Shown here: positions 49,460 through 59,295 of the stretch, piece by piece | Layout of the letters: each line of letters opens with the position of its first letter | Numbering within the stretch: position 1 is the first letter of the stretch | Source: Neisseria bergeri | GTDB lineage: Bacteria > Pseudomonadota > Gammaproteobacteria > Burkholderiales > Neisseriaceae | Reading direction: 5' to 3' | Length of the DNA: 64,000 nt | NCBI GenBank assembly: GCA_003044455.1 | Contig: POWY01000004.1 | Location: forward strand, 62,001-126,000 | Made by a program: the position numbers and the translations under genes | The notes under the pieces: model-generated | What the model was told of the DNA's origin: nothing | Seen by the model: the letters and a program-made list of their open reading frames with translations, nothing else | Databases searched by the model: none

Positions 49460-49476
49460 GATAATAATTATCATTA
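49460..49476. promoter_or_regulatory. Fur-box-like site
   Basis: GATAATAATTATCATTA closely resembles the 19-bp Fur consensus GATAATGATAATCATTATC and is largely palindromic. It lies in the gap between divergent lutA and the MFS gene, about 110 bases before the MFS start. Confidence 0.55.
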
Positions 49477-49585
49477 CAATGCAATGCCGGTTCGTTTGCT
49501 TGTGAACATTCAAGATGCCGACTCTGCCGGCATTCAGACGGCATCTGAAAACAATAACGGCACAAGGATGGGGTACAATCGCCCT

Positions 49586-50992
49586 ATGGAAAAAAACACC
49601 CTATCCGCCCGCGCACCATCCCCTTGGCTGCCGCTTCTGCTGGCAATTGCCATTTTTATGCAGATGTTGGATGCGACCATTTTAAATACCGCCCTGCCCG
49701 AAATTGCCGCCGACCTGAACGAACCGCCTCTGGATATGCAACTGGCAGTCGTTGCCTATACGCTGACTGTTGCCCTGCTGATGCCTTTGAGCGGTTATTT
49801 GGCGGACAGGTTCGGAACGAAAAAAGTCTTTTTCGGTTCGATTGCCGTTTTTATGCTCGGATCGGCATTGTGCGCCGCATCGGGTTCGCTGTTTGAATTG
49901 ACGCTTTCCCGTGTCGTTCAGGGCATCGGCGGTTCGATGCTGGTTCCGATACCGCGTCTGACCATCTTGCGTGTGTATGAAAAATCGAAGCTGCTCAATG
50001 CCATCAATTATGCGGTCATGCCCGCATTGATCGGGCCGGTTTTAGGGCCTGTGGCGGGCGGCTATCTTGCCGAATACGCTTCGTGGCACTGGATTTTCCT
50101 GCTCAACCTGCCCATCGGTCTGCTGGGTTTCATATTGGGACGCAACATCATGCCCGATGTCAAAGGCAACGATACCGCTTTGGATTTCAAAGGCTATCTG
50201 ACCTTTTCCGCTGCCGCCTGCCTGCTGCTGCTTGCTGCAGAAAGCCTGTCGCACGCGCTGCCTCCTTATTTTGCACTGTTGCCGCTGTGCGGCGGACTGC
50301 TGTTTGCACGCCGTTATTTCCGACATATGAAAACCGCGTCCAAACCGATTTATTCCGCCGACCTGTTTCTGATACGCACCTTCCGTCTGGGGCTGGCGGG
50401 CAATCTGTTCAGCCGTATCGGCATCAGTTCGATCCCCTTCCTGATGCCGTTGATGTTTCAAATCGCTTTTGGTTTTAGTGCAAGCCTGTCCGGCCGGCTG
50501 GTCGCACCCGTCGCCCTGTCTTCGCTGCTGGTCAAACCGCTGATTGCGCCGCTGATGAGGCGTTTCGGCTACCGTGCGCTGCTGCTTTGGAATACCAAAC
50601 TGCTTGCCGCTTTGATTATCCTGCTGGCGCTGCCCGGAAAGGACGCTCCGTTATGGGTTTGGATTTTGCTTTCGCTGGCAATCGGCGCGTGCAACTCTTT
50701 TCAGTTTTCCGCGATGAATACGCTGACACTTGCCGATTTGCGCCCGCAACAAACAGGCAGCGGCAACAGCCTGATGGCGGTCAACCAGCAGCTTGCCATC
50801 AGTATGGGGATTGTTTCCGGCGCGCTGATCCTTAAAAACTGGACATCGCTGATGCCCGAAGGCGGCAGCCCGCACCCCGCCTTCCGGATGACTTTGCTCT
50901 GCATCGGCGGCATTACCCTTGCATCATCGCTGGTTTTCAAGCGTCTGCACGTTTCAGACGGCGCAAACCTGACACGGAACACACCGTCCTAA
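49586..50992 (+). CDS. MFS drug exporter, DHA2 (EmrB/QacA) type
   Basis: A 468-residue inner-membrane transporter with about 12-14 hydrophobic segments. The N-terminal signature MLDATILNTALPEIAADL (motif D1 of DHA2) and the loop motif GYLADRFGTKKVFFG are diagnostic. Motif C is near RLTILRVYEKSKLLNAIN and GPVLGPVAGGYLAEY. It should export drugs or hydrophobic compounds by proton antiport. The ATG at 49586 gives a compact N-terminus; other in-frame starts lie upstream. A Fur-box-like site suggests iron control. No EmrA-type partner is adjacent. Confidence 0.87.
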   Translation: MEKNTLSARAPSPWLPLLLAIAIFMQMLDATILNTALPEIAADLNEPPLDMQLAVVAYTLTVALLMPLSGYLADRFGTKKVFFGSIAVFMLGSALCAASGSLFELTLSRVVQGIGGSMLVPIPRLTILRVYEKSKLLNAINYAVMPALIGPVLGPVAGGYLAEYASWHWIFLLNLPIGLLGFILGRNIMPDVKGNDTALDFKGYLTFSAAACLLLLAAESLSHALPPYFALLPLCGGLLFARRYFRHMKTASKPIYSADLFLIRTFRLGLAGNLFSRIGISSIPFLMPLMFQIAFGFSASLSGRLVAPVALSSLLVKPLIAPLMRRFGYRALLLWNTKLLAALIILLALPGKDAPLWVWILLSLAIGACNSFQFSAMNTLTLADLRPQQTGSGNSLMAVNQQLAISMGIVSGALILKNWTSLMPEGGSPHPAFRMTLLCIGGITLASSLVFKRLHVSDGANLTRNTPS

Positions 50993-51101
50993 AGCGGTCC
51001 GCACGCAAAACTTTTACCCGTTTCAACGTTTGGATTATGATGCCACACTTCCATGCGCGCCAACCCCAAAACACAGGCAATGCCGTCTGAACCGATTTCC
51101 T

Positions 51102-52616
51102 ATGAAAACACGCAGCCTCCTCCTCTTTTTATGCGCTTGCGCCACCCTGCCCCCGCCGCTGGAAGAACGCACGGAAAGCCGCCATTTTGACACTGTTTCC
51201 CCCGTCCGTTTGGATAAAGTCCTGCACATCCGCCATTTCCCGCTCGGCAGCCGCCTGTCCGACATCTACCTGCTCGACGATCCCCACGAAGCCTTTGCCG
51301 CCCGCGCCGCCCTTATCGAATCCGCCGAACACAGCCTCGATTTGCAATACTACATTTGGCGCAACGACATTTCCGGCCGGCTGCTGTTCAACCTCATGTA
51401 CCTTGCCGCAGAACGCGGCGTGCGCGTGCGCCTGCTGTTGGACGACAACAACACGCGCGGCTTGGACGACCTCCTGCTCGCCCTCGACAGCCACCCCAAT
51501 ATCGAAGTGCGCCTGTTCAACCCCTTCGTTTTCCGCAAATGGCGCTCATTAGGCTATTTGACCGACTTCCCCCGCCTCAACCGCCGTATGCACAACAAAT
51601 CCTTTACCGCCGACAACCGCGCCACCATACTCGGCGGACGCAATATCGGCGACGAATACTTCAAAGTCGGTGAAGACACCGTTTTCGCCGATCTCGACAT
51701 CCTCGCCACCGGCAGCGTCGTCGGCGAAGTATCGCACGACTTCGACCGCTACTGGGCAAGCCATTCCGCCCACAACGCCACGCGCATCATCCGCAGCGGC
51801 GACATCGGCAAGGGTCTTCAAGCACTCGGCTACGACGACGAAACGTCCAGACACGCGCTCCTACGCTACCGCGAAACCGTCGAACAGTCGCCCCTCTACC
51901 GGAAAATACAGACAGGACGCATCGACTGGCAAAGCGTCCAAACCCGCCTAATCAGCGACGATCCCGACAAAGGGCTGGACCGGGACAGCCGCAAACTGCC
52001 GATTGCCGTGCGGCTGCAAGACGCGCTCAAACAGCCCGAAAAAAGCGTCTATCTGGTTTCACCCTATTTCGTCCCTACAAAATCCGGCACAGACGCATTG
52101 GCAAAACTGGTGCAAAACGGCATAGGTGTAACCGTCCTGACCAACTCGCTGCAGGCGACCGACGTTACCGCCGTCCATTCCGGCTACGTCAAATACCGAA
52201 AACCGCTACTCAAAGCCGGCATCAAACTCTACGAGCTACAACCCAACCATGCCGTCCCCGCCACAAAAGACAAAGGCCTGACCGGCAGCTCCGTAACCGG
52301 CCTGCACGCCAAAACCTTCATTGTGGACGGCAAACGCATCTTCATCGGCTCATTCAACCTCGACCCCCGTTCCGCACGGCTCAATACCGAAATGGGCGTC
52401 GTCATCGAAAGCCCCAAAATCGCAGAACAGATGGAGCGCACCCTCGCCGATACCACACCCGAATACGCCTACCGTGTTACCCTCGACAAACACAACCGCC
52501 TGCAATGGCACGATCCCGCCACCCGAAAAACCTACCCGAACGAACCCGAAGCCAAACTTTGGAAACGCATCGCCGCAAAAATCCTATCCCTGCTGCCCAT
52601 AGAAGGTTTATTATAG
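51102..52616 (+). CDS. Phospholipase D / cardiolipin synthase family lipoprotein
   Basis: A 504-residue protein with a short signal and a likely lipidation Cys in LLLFLCAC. Two HxKx4D catalytic motifs are present: MHNKSFTADNRATILGGRN near residue 165 and LHAKTFIVDGKRIFIGSFN near residue 405. The family includes ClsC-type cardiolipin synthases and the gonococcal PLD reported to aid cervical-cell invasion; length and layout fit that protein. The ATG at 51102 comes after an uptake sequence. The NlpC/P60 gene follows 55 bp later, past a hairpin. Confidence 0.88.
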   Translation: MKTRSLLLFLCACATLPPPLEERTESRHFDTVSPVRLDKVLHIRHFPLGSRLSDIYLLDDPHEAFAARAALIESAEHSLDLQYYIWRNDISGRLLFNLMYLAAERGVRVRLLLDDNNTRGLDDLLLALDSHPNIEVRLFNPFVFRKWRSLGYLTDFPRLNRRMHNKSFTADNRATILGGRNIGDEYFKVGEDTVFADLDILATGSVVGEVSHDFDRYWASHSAHNATRIIRSGDIGKGLQALGYDDETSRHALLRYRETVEQSPLYRKIQTGRIDWQSVQTRLISDDPDKGLDRDSRKLPIAVRLQDALKQPEKSVYLVSPYFVPTKSGTDALAKLVQNGIGVTVLTNSLQATDVTAVHSGYVKYRKPLLKAGIKLYELQPNHAVPATKDKGLTGSSVTGLHAKTFIVDGKRIFIGSFNLDPRSARLNTEMGVVIESPKIAEQMERTLADTTPEYAYRVTLDKHNRLQWHDPATRKTYPNEPEAKLWKRIAAKILSLLPIEGLL

Positions 52617-52617
52617 G

Positions 52618-52648
52618 AATGCCGTCTGAAACACCTTCAGACGGCATA
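52618..52648. terminator. DUS inverted-pair terminator (PLD gene)
   Basis: AATGCCGTCTGAA and TTCAGACGGCAT form a hairpin directly after the PLD stop codon. Confidence 0.75.
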
Positions 52649-52671
52649 TCCGAACCCGCAAAGGAAAAACC

Positions 52672-53205
52672 ATGTTTCCCCTCGACAAAACCCTTTTCCT
52701 CTGTCTCAGCGCACTGCTCCTCGCCTCATGCGGCACGACCTCCGGCAAACACCGCCAACCGAAACCCAAACAGACAGTCCGGCAAATCCAACCCGTCCGC
52801 ATCAGCCACATCGACCGCACACAAGGCTCACAGGAACTCATGCTCCACAGCCTCGGACTCATCGGCACGCCCTACAAATGGGGCGGCAGCAGCACCGCAA
52901 CCGGCTTCGATTGCAGCGGGATGATCCAATTCGTCTATAAAAACGCCCTCAACGTCAAGCTGCCGCGCACCGCCCGAGACATGGCGGCGGCAAGCCGCAA
53001 AATTCCCGACAGCCGCCTCAAGGCCGGCGACCTCGTATTCTTCAACACCGGCGGCGCACACCGCTACTCACACGTCGGACTCTACATCGGCAACGGCGAA
53101 TTCATCCACGCGCCAAGCAGCGGCAAAACCATCAAAACCGAAAAACTCTCCACACCGTTTTACGCCAAAAACTACCTCGGCGCACATACTTTCTTTACAG
53201 AATAG
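52672..53205 (+). CDS. NlpC/P60 peptidoglycan endopeptidase lipoprotein
   Basis: A 177-residue precursor with lipobox LASC near residue 20. The NlpC/P60 domain (residues 60-177) has the catalytic Cys in TGFDCSGMIQFVY, the catalytic His in SHVGLYIGNGEFIHA, and the family WGGSS segment. It should cleave the stem-peptide bond between D-Glu and meso-DAP in the periplasm. AAAGGAAAAACC precedes the ATG. Confidence 0.92.
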   Translation: MFPLDKTLFLCLSALLLASCGTTSGKHRQPKPKQTVRQIQPVRISHIDRTQGSQELMLHSLGLIGTPYKWGGSSTATGFDCSGMIQFVYKNALNVKLPRTARDMAAASRKIPDSRLKAGDLVFFNTGGAHRYSHVGLYIGNGEFIHAPSSGKTIKTEKLSTPFYAKNYLGAHTFFTE

Positions 53206-53334
53206 CGGCGACACACCGCAACAAAACAAACGGCAGCATGGCAATGCTGCCCTACGGCTTCAACCCGCAGCCGTAAATCAGGCATAAATACCCGACAAAA
53301 AACAGCCGCTGTTCAAAATTGCCATCCCGATAAA

Positions 53335-53372
53335 AAATGCCGTCTGAAACACAAAAGTATTTCAGACAGCAT
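53335..53372. terminator. Imperfect DUS inverted pair
   Basis: AAATGCCGTCTGAA pairs with TTCAGACAGCAT (one mismatch), just past the stop of the minus-strand LprI-like gene. The rest of 53206-53334 holds no gene. Confidence 0.6.
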
Positions 53373-53386
53373 GTCGGATTCACAGG

Positions 53387-54589
53387 TCAGTTAATCAGAT
53401 ACCCTTGGATTTCCTTGGTTTTTGCATTGATTTCTTTAGTACGGCAGTCAGATTGCGCCAAACCGTATTCGTCGCCATCGGCGCATTTGGCATTCAAACC
53501 GTTTTGCCAGTTGCGGTACTCGGGCATAACGGTTTCGGCAATATCGGCGGGCAATGCCTGAACCGCACCATCCAATGCCGCCTTGGCAGTCCTTTCTTTT
53601 TTGTCTGCTTCCCTGATAATTTCGTCAATCACTGCTTTCTTGCGGTTGTGCAGCTCTTCCAAGCGTGCTTCAGTTTCCGCCGTTTTGCATGCCAGTTCGC
53701 TGATTTTTATGCCGTTTGGCGTTTCACTTTCAGCTTTTGCCTTGCTGGCACAGATTTTATCCATCCCGCTTTTCCATGTTTTCTGTGAGGCTTGCAGCTT
53801 GTTTTGGACGGTTTGCGGCAGACCTTTCCAAAATTGTTCAAACTCGCCGCGCGACAATTTGTAGCGCTCCTCCCATTCTGATACGCGGGCTGCCTCCTGT
53901 TCTTGGCTCAATGCCTCCTGCGCCGCCGCTTCTTCTGCCTCCCCCGCTTCCTGCGCGGCGGCTTCTGCCGCTTCAAGTTCTTCGTTCCTTTGTTTCGCTT
54001 TGTCCAATGGCTCTTTAATCAGTGCCATAGACACCAGCTCGCTGAGCGGATGGATGATATCGTGTGCCTGATTCAGTTCAGCAAAGATTTTGCTTTTGTC
54101 GTCTGTCGGCTGGACGCTGTAAGAAATAGTTTTGATGTAATACGCGCCTTCTTTGCGGTAGTAGCGTTCAAAAAAGTCGGGCGTTTTCTTATAGCTGTTG
54201 CCTATGGATTGGTTGGCGGCGACGGCATAATCGACAACATCGTCGGGCACGTCCAGTTTCAACGTGGCTTCACATTTGAGTTTGCTGGACGTGTCGGTTT
54301 TTTCGGTGGTTCGCACTTCATCGATGCTGATGCCCAAGCGTTCGACCATACTGCGGATATGCGCTATGCCGATGTCGGCAAATGCCTGGTCTTTGAATGC
54401 GTCGTCGTCAAAGGTTTTGACGGTTTCACCCTCGACATTGTCGCGGACGAGTTTGACCAAAATCTCTTTAGCCTCTTCGCTTCCGCAGGAAACTTCATTT
54501 TCGGAAAACAGGTTGCCTATTCCCAAACGGTCGCAGCCCGACAAAATCAGCATACTTGCCAATGCCAGTGCGGGTAAGTTTTTTTTCAT
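53387..54589 (-). CDS. LprI-like lipoprotein of unknown function
   Basis: A 400-residue precursor with lipobox LSGC near residue 19. The first ~170 mature residues form an N-terminal domain with paired Cys (SCGSEEAKEILVKLVRDN, KLKCEATL). A central stretch is a Glu/Ala-rich helix (EEAAAQEALSQEQEAARV). The C-terminal part has two Cys-containing repeats of the kind seen in lysozyme-inhibitor LprI-like proteins (KICASKAK and NAKCADGDEYGL). AAGGAAATCCG precedes the ATG at 54589. Periplasmic or outer-membrane location is inferred from the lipobox; function is unknown. Confidence 0.75.
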   Translation of the reverse strand: MKKNLPALALASMLILSGCDRLGIGNLFSENEVSCGSEEAKEILVKLVRDNVEGETVKTFDDDAFKDQAFADIGIAHIRSMVERLGISIDEVRTTEKTDTSSKLKCEATLKLDVPDDVVDYAVAANQSIGNSYKKTPDFFERYYRKEGAYYIKTISYSVQPTDDKSKIFAELNQAHDIIHPLSELVSMALIKEPLDKAKQRNEELEAAEAAAQEAGEAEEAAAQEALSQEQEAARVSEWEERYKLSRGEFEQFWKGLPQTVQNKLQASQKTWKSGMDKICASKAKAESETPNGIKISELACKTAETEARLEELHNRKKAVIDEIIREADKKERTAKAALDGAVQALPADIAETVMPEYRNWQNGLNAKCADGDEYGLAQSDCRTKEINAKTKEIQGYLIN

Positions 54590-54743
54590 CGGATTTCCTT
54601 TTCCGTCCAAACGGACTGTCGGTCTGCCCGTATATTCCCGCTCACGCCTGATGCGGGATGTATGGCTGTGAGTGTCTGAAATGGTGCGGCGCATTATACG
54701 GGATTGCGGGATGCCTTTGACCCGTTTTCAAACCCGTATCGTG

Positions 54744-54780
54744 CAAAATGCCGTCTGAACACCTTTCAGACGGCATTTTG
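54744..54780. terminator. DUS inverted-pair terminator (pgi)
   Basis: CAAAATGCCGTCTGAA and TTCAGACGGCATTTTG form a hairpin ten bases past the pgi stop codon on the minus strand. Confidence 0.8.
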
Positions 54781-54789
54781 CCCCGGGGT

Positions 54790-56439
54790 TTATGATTTGC
54801 GGTTGGTTTGCAGGTAGAGGTTGATCAGGCGTTCGGTCGAGCTGTCGTGCTTTTGCGGCACGGTTTCGCCGGTCAGTTCGCCCAAAATGGTTTTAGCCAG
54901 TTGTTTGCCGAGTTCCACGCCCCACTGGTCGAAGCTGTTGATGCCCCAAATGATGCCTTGTACGAAGGTTTTGTGTTCGTACATGGCAATCAGGCTGCCC
55001 ATATTGCGGGGGTTGACCTTATCCATCAGGATGAGGTTGGTCGGGCGGTTGCCGGAGAAGGTTTTGTGCGGAACCAGCTCTTCGATACGCGCCTCATCCA
55101 TACCCTGCGCTTTGAGTTCGGCGCGGACTTCGTCGGGGGTTTTGCCGCGCATAAAGGCTTCTGCTTGGGCGAAGACGTTGGCAAGCAGGATTTCGTGGTG
55201 TCCGGGCAGGTTGCTGCGTTTTTCAAGCGAGGCAATCAGGTCGATGGGGGTAATGTGCGTGCCTTGGTGCAGCAGTTGGAAGAAGGCGTGCTGGCCGTTG
55301 ATGCCCGTTTCGCCCCAGATAATCGGCGAGGTTTCGTGTCCGACTGCTTTGCCGTCCAACGTAACCTGTTTGCCGTTGCTTTCCATATCGAGCTGCTGGA
55401 TGAATTTGGGCAGGCGGTGGAGGTGTTGGTCGTAAGGCGCGATGACGTGGCTACCGCCGCCGTAGTAGTTGATGTACCAGATGCCGATGAGGGCGAGGAT
55501 GACGGGCAGGTTGCGCTCGAGCGGGGTGTTGATGAAGTGTTGGTCCATCAGGTGCGCGCCGTTGAGCATTTCGATGAAGTTTTCTTCGCCCAGATAGAGC
55601 ATAATCGGCAATCCGATGGCGGACCACAGGCTGTACCGGCCGCCGACCCAATCCCAAAATTCAAACATATTGGCGGTGTCGATGCCGAATTCGGCGACGG
55701 CTTTTTGATTGGTGGAAACGGCGGCGAAGTGTTTGGCAACGGCTTCTTCGTCGCCCGCATGATTCAAAAACCATTCGCGCGCGGTCAGTGCGTTGGTCAG
55801 CGTTTCCTGCGTGGTAAATGTTTTGGAGGCGATGATGAACAGCGTGGTTTCGGGGTGGACTTTGGACAATACGTCGCGCAGTTGCGAGCCGTCCACGTTG
55901 GAAACGAAGTGCATATTGAGGCGCGGATGACCGAAAGGTTTGAGCGCGGTACACATCATCAGCGGGCCCAAATCCGATCCGCCTATGCCGATGTTGACAA
56001 CGTCGGTAATCACTTGGTTGGTATAGCCCAGCCAGCTTCCGCTGCGGACTTCGTGTGCAAATTCGCCCATACGTTGCAAAACGCGGTTGACTTTGGGCAT
56101 AACATCTTCACCGTCAACCACAATCGGCGAATTGGTGCGGTTGCGAAGGGCGACGTGGAGGACGGCGCGGTTTTCCGTCGTATTGATTTTTTCGCCGTGG
56201 AACATCTGCCGCATCCGCTCCGGCACGCCTGCTTCGCGGGCAAGCTCGAACAAAAGCGACATGGTTTCGTCGTTGATGCGGTTTTTGGAGTAGTCCAGCG
56301 TCAGTCCGCCGACCTGCAGCCAGTAGCGTTCCGCACGCTGCGGGTCTTGCTCGAACATTTCGCGCATATGCAATGTTTTGCTGTCGTCAAAGTGGTTCCA
56401 CAATTTCGACCATGCGGGTAAGTCGTGAAGGTGTTTCAT
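54790..56439 (-). CDS. pgi: Glucose-6-phosphate isomerase
   Basis: A 549-residue enzyme of normal bacterial length that interconverts glucose-6-phosphate and fructose-6-phosphate. Family segments are [14 protein letters not shown] near residue 150, [13 protein letters not shown] near 210, [14 protein letters not shown] near 270 and [14 protein letters not shown] near 505. The start at 56439 ([14 protein letters not shown]) is the family N-terminus; the longer frame upstream contains an uptake sequence. It is the last gene of the minus-strand glucose cluster and feeds zwf. Confidence 0.96.
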   Translation of the reverse strand: MKHLHDLPAWSKLWNHFDDSKTLHMREMFEQDPQRAERYWLQVGGLTLDYSKNRINDETMSLLFELAREAGVPERMRQMFHGEKINTTENRAVLHVALRNRTNSPIVVDGEDVMPKVNRVLQRMGEFAHEVRSGSWLGYTNQVITDVVNIGIGGSDLGPLMMCTALKPFGHPRLNMHFVSNVDGSQLRDVLSKVHPETTLFIIASKTFTTQETLTNALTAREWFLNHAGDEEAVAKHFAAVSTNQKAVAEFGIDTANMFEFWDWVGGRYSLWSAIGLPIMLYLGEENFIEMLNGAHLMDQHFINTPLERNLPVILALIGIWYINYYGGGSHVIAPYDQHLHRLPKFIQQLDMESNGKQVTLDGKAVGHETSPIIWGETGINGQHAFFQLLHQGTHITPIDLIASLEKRSNLPGHHEILLANVFAQAEAFMRGKTPDEVRAELKAQGMDEARIEELVPHKTFSGNRPTNLILMDKVNPRNMGSLIAMYEHKTFVQGIIWGINSFDQWGVELGKQLAKTILGELTGETVPQKHDSSTERLINLYLQTNRKS

Positions 56440-56526
56440 CTGTATGCTCCTGAATGAGGTTTTTTGTTGTGGGATGCAGAGGCTGCCGGAAACTGCCGCA
56501 AGCCGCCGACGGCCGTTGTCCGGCAT

Positions 56527-56558
56527 TTCAGACGGCATTTGCGGGATGCCGTCTGAAG
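56527..56558. terminator. DUS inverted-pair hairpin (hexR)
   Basis: TTCAGACGGCAT and ATGCCGTCTGAA lie directly after the hexR stop codon, so pgi may need its own promoter. Confidence 0.68.
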
Positions 56559-56559
56559 G

Positions 56560-57408
56560 TCAATCTTTGTCGTAATCGATGTGCTTGTTGTGTATGCTTT
56601 TTTTGCTTTTCTGCAATTGCAGGCTGGCAGCATCGCCCAAGCGCAGGGCAAGTCCGATGGCGAGAATATCGATGACGGCAAGCTGCAAGAGGCGGGAAAC
56701 CATGGGCGTGTAGAGTTCGGCATTTTCCTGTGTGGCAACGCTCAACACGCAGTCGGCAAGTTGCGCCAGAGGCGAATCGTTGCGGGTCAGCGCGATGACG
56801 GACGCGCCGTTTTCTTTGGCGATGCTGACCGCATCCAAAAGTTCGATAGACGAACCCGTGTTGGAAATGGCAACCAAAACATCCTGATCGCTCAAAACGG
56901 ATGCCGCCATCAGCTGCGTGTGCGTATCGACATAGGCGACCGTGGACATTCCGAAACGGAAAAACTTGTGCTGCGCGTCCTGCGCGACGATACCGGAATT
57001 GCCGACACCGTAAAACTCGACGCGGCGGGCGTGCATCAGCGTGGCAATGGCGTTTTCCAGCTCCGACTCTTTCAGGAAGCGGCGTTCGCCCAACAGCGAA
57101 GCGGCGGCATTACCCAATACTTTCTCGACAACGCTTGACATGTCGTCATCCGCATTGAGCTCTTCATGAACATAAGGCATACCTTCATGACCGATACTGG
57201 CAGATAATGCAAGTTTGAACTCGGGCAGCCCTTTGTAGCCCAGGCTGCGGCAGAACCGGATGACGGTCGGTTGGCTGACGGAGGAGTGTTCGGCAATCTC
57301 GGCAACAGCCGCATGAACAAACCATTTGGGTTTTGCCAATGCACATTCGGCGACTTTGCGTTCCGCACCGGAAAGGTCTGCCAGTGATTCGCTGATTTTG
57401 CTTAACAT
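56560..57408 (-). CDS. hexR: HexR transcriptional regulator (RpiR family)
   Basis: A 282-residue RpiR-type regulator. The N-terminal helix-turn-helix spans about residues 30-70 (EIAEHSSVSQPTVIRFCRSL). The SIS sugar-phosphate domain follows (FYGVGNSGIVAQDAQHKF and VAISNTGSSIELLDA). HexR senses the Entner-Doudoroff intermediate KDPG and represses glucose genes; such a role has been reported for meningococcus. Two matching operators lie in the zwf-edd gap of this locus. It lies 49 bp downstream of glk. Confidence 0.92.
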   Translation of the reverse strand: MLSKISESLADLSGAERKVAECALAKPKWFVHAAVAEIAEHSSVSQPTVIRFCRSLGYKGLPEFKLALSASIGHEGMPYVHEELNADDDMSSVVEKVLGNAAASLLGERRFLKESELENAIATLMHARRVEFYGVGNSGIVAQDAQHKFFRFGMSTVAYVDTHTQLMAASVLSDQDVLVAISNTGSSIELLDAVSIAKENGASVIALTRNDSPLAQLADCVLSVATQENAELYTPMVSRLLQLAVIDILAIGLALRLGDAASLQLQKSKKSIHNKHIDYDKD

Positions 57409-57457
57409 AATGATATGCCCTTCGATAATGCAGCCCCGCTGCAAGGAGCCGCTGTGG

Positions 57458-58444
57458 TTAAACGTTTCTCAAATGGTTGTCGAGAGCCGCAGCCGCACCG
57501 GAAATTCCGGGAAACTCGCTTAAGACGACATACACGGGAATCGCGGCAAGATAGGCTTCAAACCTGCCCTTGTTCTCGAAACGGCTGCGGAACGGGGAAG
57601 TTTTGAAGTATTCCAACACGCGGGGAATAATGCCGCCGCACAGGTACACGCCGCCGCGCGCGCCCAGCGTCAGGGCGAGGTTGGAAGCAACCGTGCCGAG
57701 CATGGCGCAGAAGATGTCCAAAGTCTGACGGCACAAAGGCGACGTGCCGCTCAAAGCCTTTTCCGTGATTTCAGACGGCATCAGTTTGGCGGGTTTGGCT
57801 TTCTGTTTTGCAGCCAAAGCCTCGTAAACCAAGCTCAAGCCCGCTCCGCTCAAAAAGCGTTCGGCGGAAACATGGCCGTATTTGTTTTTGGCGTACTGCC
57901 AAATCAGCACTTCCATATCGTCAAACGGCGGGAAACTGGTATGCCCGCCCTCGCCCGCCAAAGCCACCCAGCCTGCGGGGCTGTGCACCAATCCGCTCAC
58001 GCCCAGGCCGGTACCGGGGCCGATAACGGCTTTTGGGGCAAATTCGACAGGTTTTTGCCCGCCTACCTGCATCAGGTCTTTGCTTGAAATCTGCGTTACC
58101 GCCAATGCCTGCGCGGTAAAGTCGTTCAACAGAATCAACGTTTCAAAACCCAAAGCCTGACGGGTGGTTTCGATGGAGAATGCCCAATGGTGGTTGGTCA
58201 TCTGCACCCAGTCGCCCAAAATCGGGTTGGCGATGGCAAATGCCGCGTGCTGTACGCCTGTTGCACCGCTTTGGCTCAGATAGGCACGCACCGCATCAGT
58301 AACCGTATCGTAGTCCTTACACGGAAGCACGGCGGTTTTTTCGATGACGCGCGGCGCGGTTTCCAGAGCAAAGCGTGCATTCGTACCGCCAATGTCGGCG
58401 ACCAGTCGGGGATATCCAGCTTGTTTATTCGGCGTAGAAGACAT
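57458..58444 (-). CDS. glk: Glucokinase
   Basis: A 328-residue ROK-unrelated bacterial glucokinase that phosphorylates glucose with ATP. It begins with the phosphate motif [15 protein letters not shown] near residue 18. The sugar-binding segment [12 protein letters not shown] is near residue 105 and [12 protein letters not shown] near residue 140. The start overlaps the end of pgl by 20 bp. A reverse uptake sequence inside the gene encodes PSEIT. In some proteobacteria glk is fused to hexR; here they are separate. Confidence 0.95.
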   Translation of the reverse strand: MSSTPNKQAGYPRLVADIGGTNARFALETAPRVIEKTAVLPCKDYDTVTDAVRAYLSQSGATGVQHAAFAIANPILGDWVQMTNHHWAFSIETTRQALGFETLILLNDFTAQALAVTQISSKDLMQVGGQKPVEFAPKAVIGPGTGLGVSGLVHSPAGWVALAGEGGHTSFPPFDDMEVLIWQYAKNKYGHVSAERFLSGAGLSLVYEALAAKQKAKPAKLMPSEITEKALSGTSPLCRQTLDIFCAMLGTVASNLALTLGARGGVYLCGGIIPRVLEYFKTSPFRSRFENKGRFEAYLAAIPVYVVLSEFPGISGAAAALDNHLRNV

Positions 58445-59120
58445 GGCAGTTCACTCCTTGGCGGTTCAATACGAAGCTGATCGGATATTCGCGGTTTTCG
58501 CCTTGTGCGGCTTGGTCAAATACGGCTTTTTTCTCCGCGCCCTGAATCGCCAAAAACACATGCCTCGTATGGACAATCGCATCCAAAGTCATGCTGATGC
58601 GTTCGTGCAGCGCGGTAACGGGCGTGGTATGCACCAGCGCGACACCTGCCGAACCGTCGATTGCCGTCTGAAACTGCGGAGCTTTCGGGAAAATCGAAGC
58701 CGTATGCCCGTCGTTTCCCATACCCAAAATCAAAACATCGGGCTGCTTGTAATGTTTCAGCGCATAATCGACAACAGCATCGGGATGTAATTCGGTTTCA
58801 GTTTTTCCGTCTTCCACCATAGGAATCCACATTGCCGCTTCCGCTTTGTTCTTCAACAGGTATTCGCGCACCAGACCGGTATTGCTGTCGGCGTGGTTGG
58901 TCGGCACGACGCGTTCGTCAACCAAAGTAACGCCCACTTTGCCCCAGTCCAAATCTTTTTGCGACAAGGCGTTGAAAAACGCAATCGGCGAACGTCCGCC
59001 GGAGACTGCCAACACCGCACTGCCTTTTTCATCCAGCGCGCCCTGCAAAGCATCCGCCACTGCGTCAGCCAAAGATTGCGCCGCTTCTGCCGCATTTTCG
59101 TATTCGTGCCAAACAAACAT
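58425..59120 (-). CDS. pgl: 6-phosphogluconolactonase
   Basis: A 231-residue DevB-type enzyme that hydrolyses 6-phosphogluconolactone, product of zwf. Family motifs are [16 protein letters not shown] near residue 40, [10 protein letters not shown] near 65, and [19 protein letters not shown] near 130. It overlaps glk by 20 bp and lies 175 bp downstream of zwf, past a hairpin, so it probably has its own promoter. Confidence 0.95.
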   Translation of the reverse strand: MFVWHEYENAAEAAQSLADAVADALQGALDEKGSAVLAVSGGRSPIAFFNALSQKDLDWGKVGVTLVDERVVPTNHADSNTGLVREYLLKNKAEAAMWIPMVEDGKTETELHPDAVVDYALKHYKQPDVLILGMGNDGHTASIFPKAPQFQTAIDGSAGVALVHTTPVTALHERISMTLDAIVHTRHVFLAIQGAEKKAVFDQAAQGENREYPISFVLNRQGVNCHVFYAE

Positions 59121-59247
59121 ATTTGTGTCCTTTTTTTATTTCAGACGGTATATTCCGTTATGGAAACGGGTTGAGCAATATGCCGGCCGAACAGTTGTTT
59201 ATGCTTTTGATACCAAATATCGGGACTGCTTTTTACTGCTTTACTTG

Positions 59248-59286
59248 CGTTCAGACGGCATTTCAAACCCCATGCCGTCTGAACGC
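59248..59286. terminator. DUS inverted-pair terminator (zwf)
   Basis: GCGTTCAGACGGCAT and ATGCCGTCTGAACGC form a 15-bp stem ten bases past the zwf stop codon on the minus strand. Confidence 0.8.
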
Positions 59287-59295
59287 ATTATTGTA

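Noticed and set aside
54808-56421. 537-codon plus-strand ORF
   Set aside because: It lies antisense to pgi, which has full family motifs; the long frame is a by-product of codon bias.
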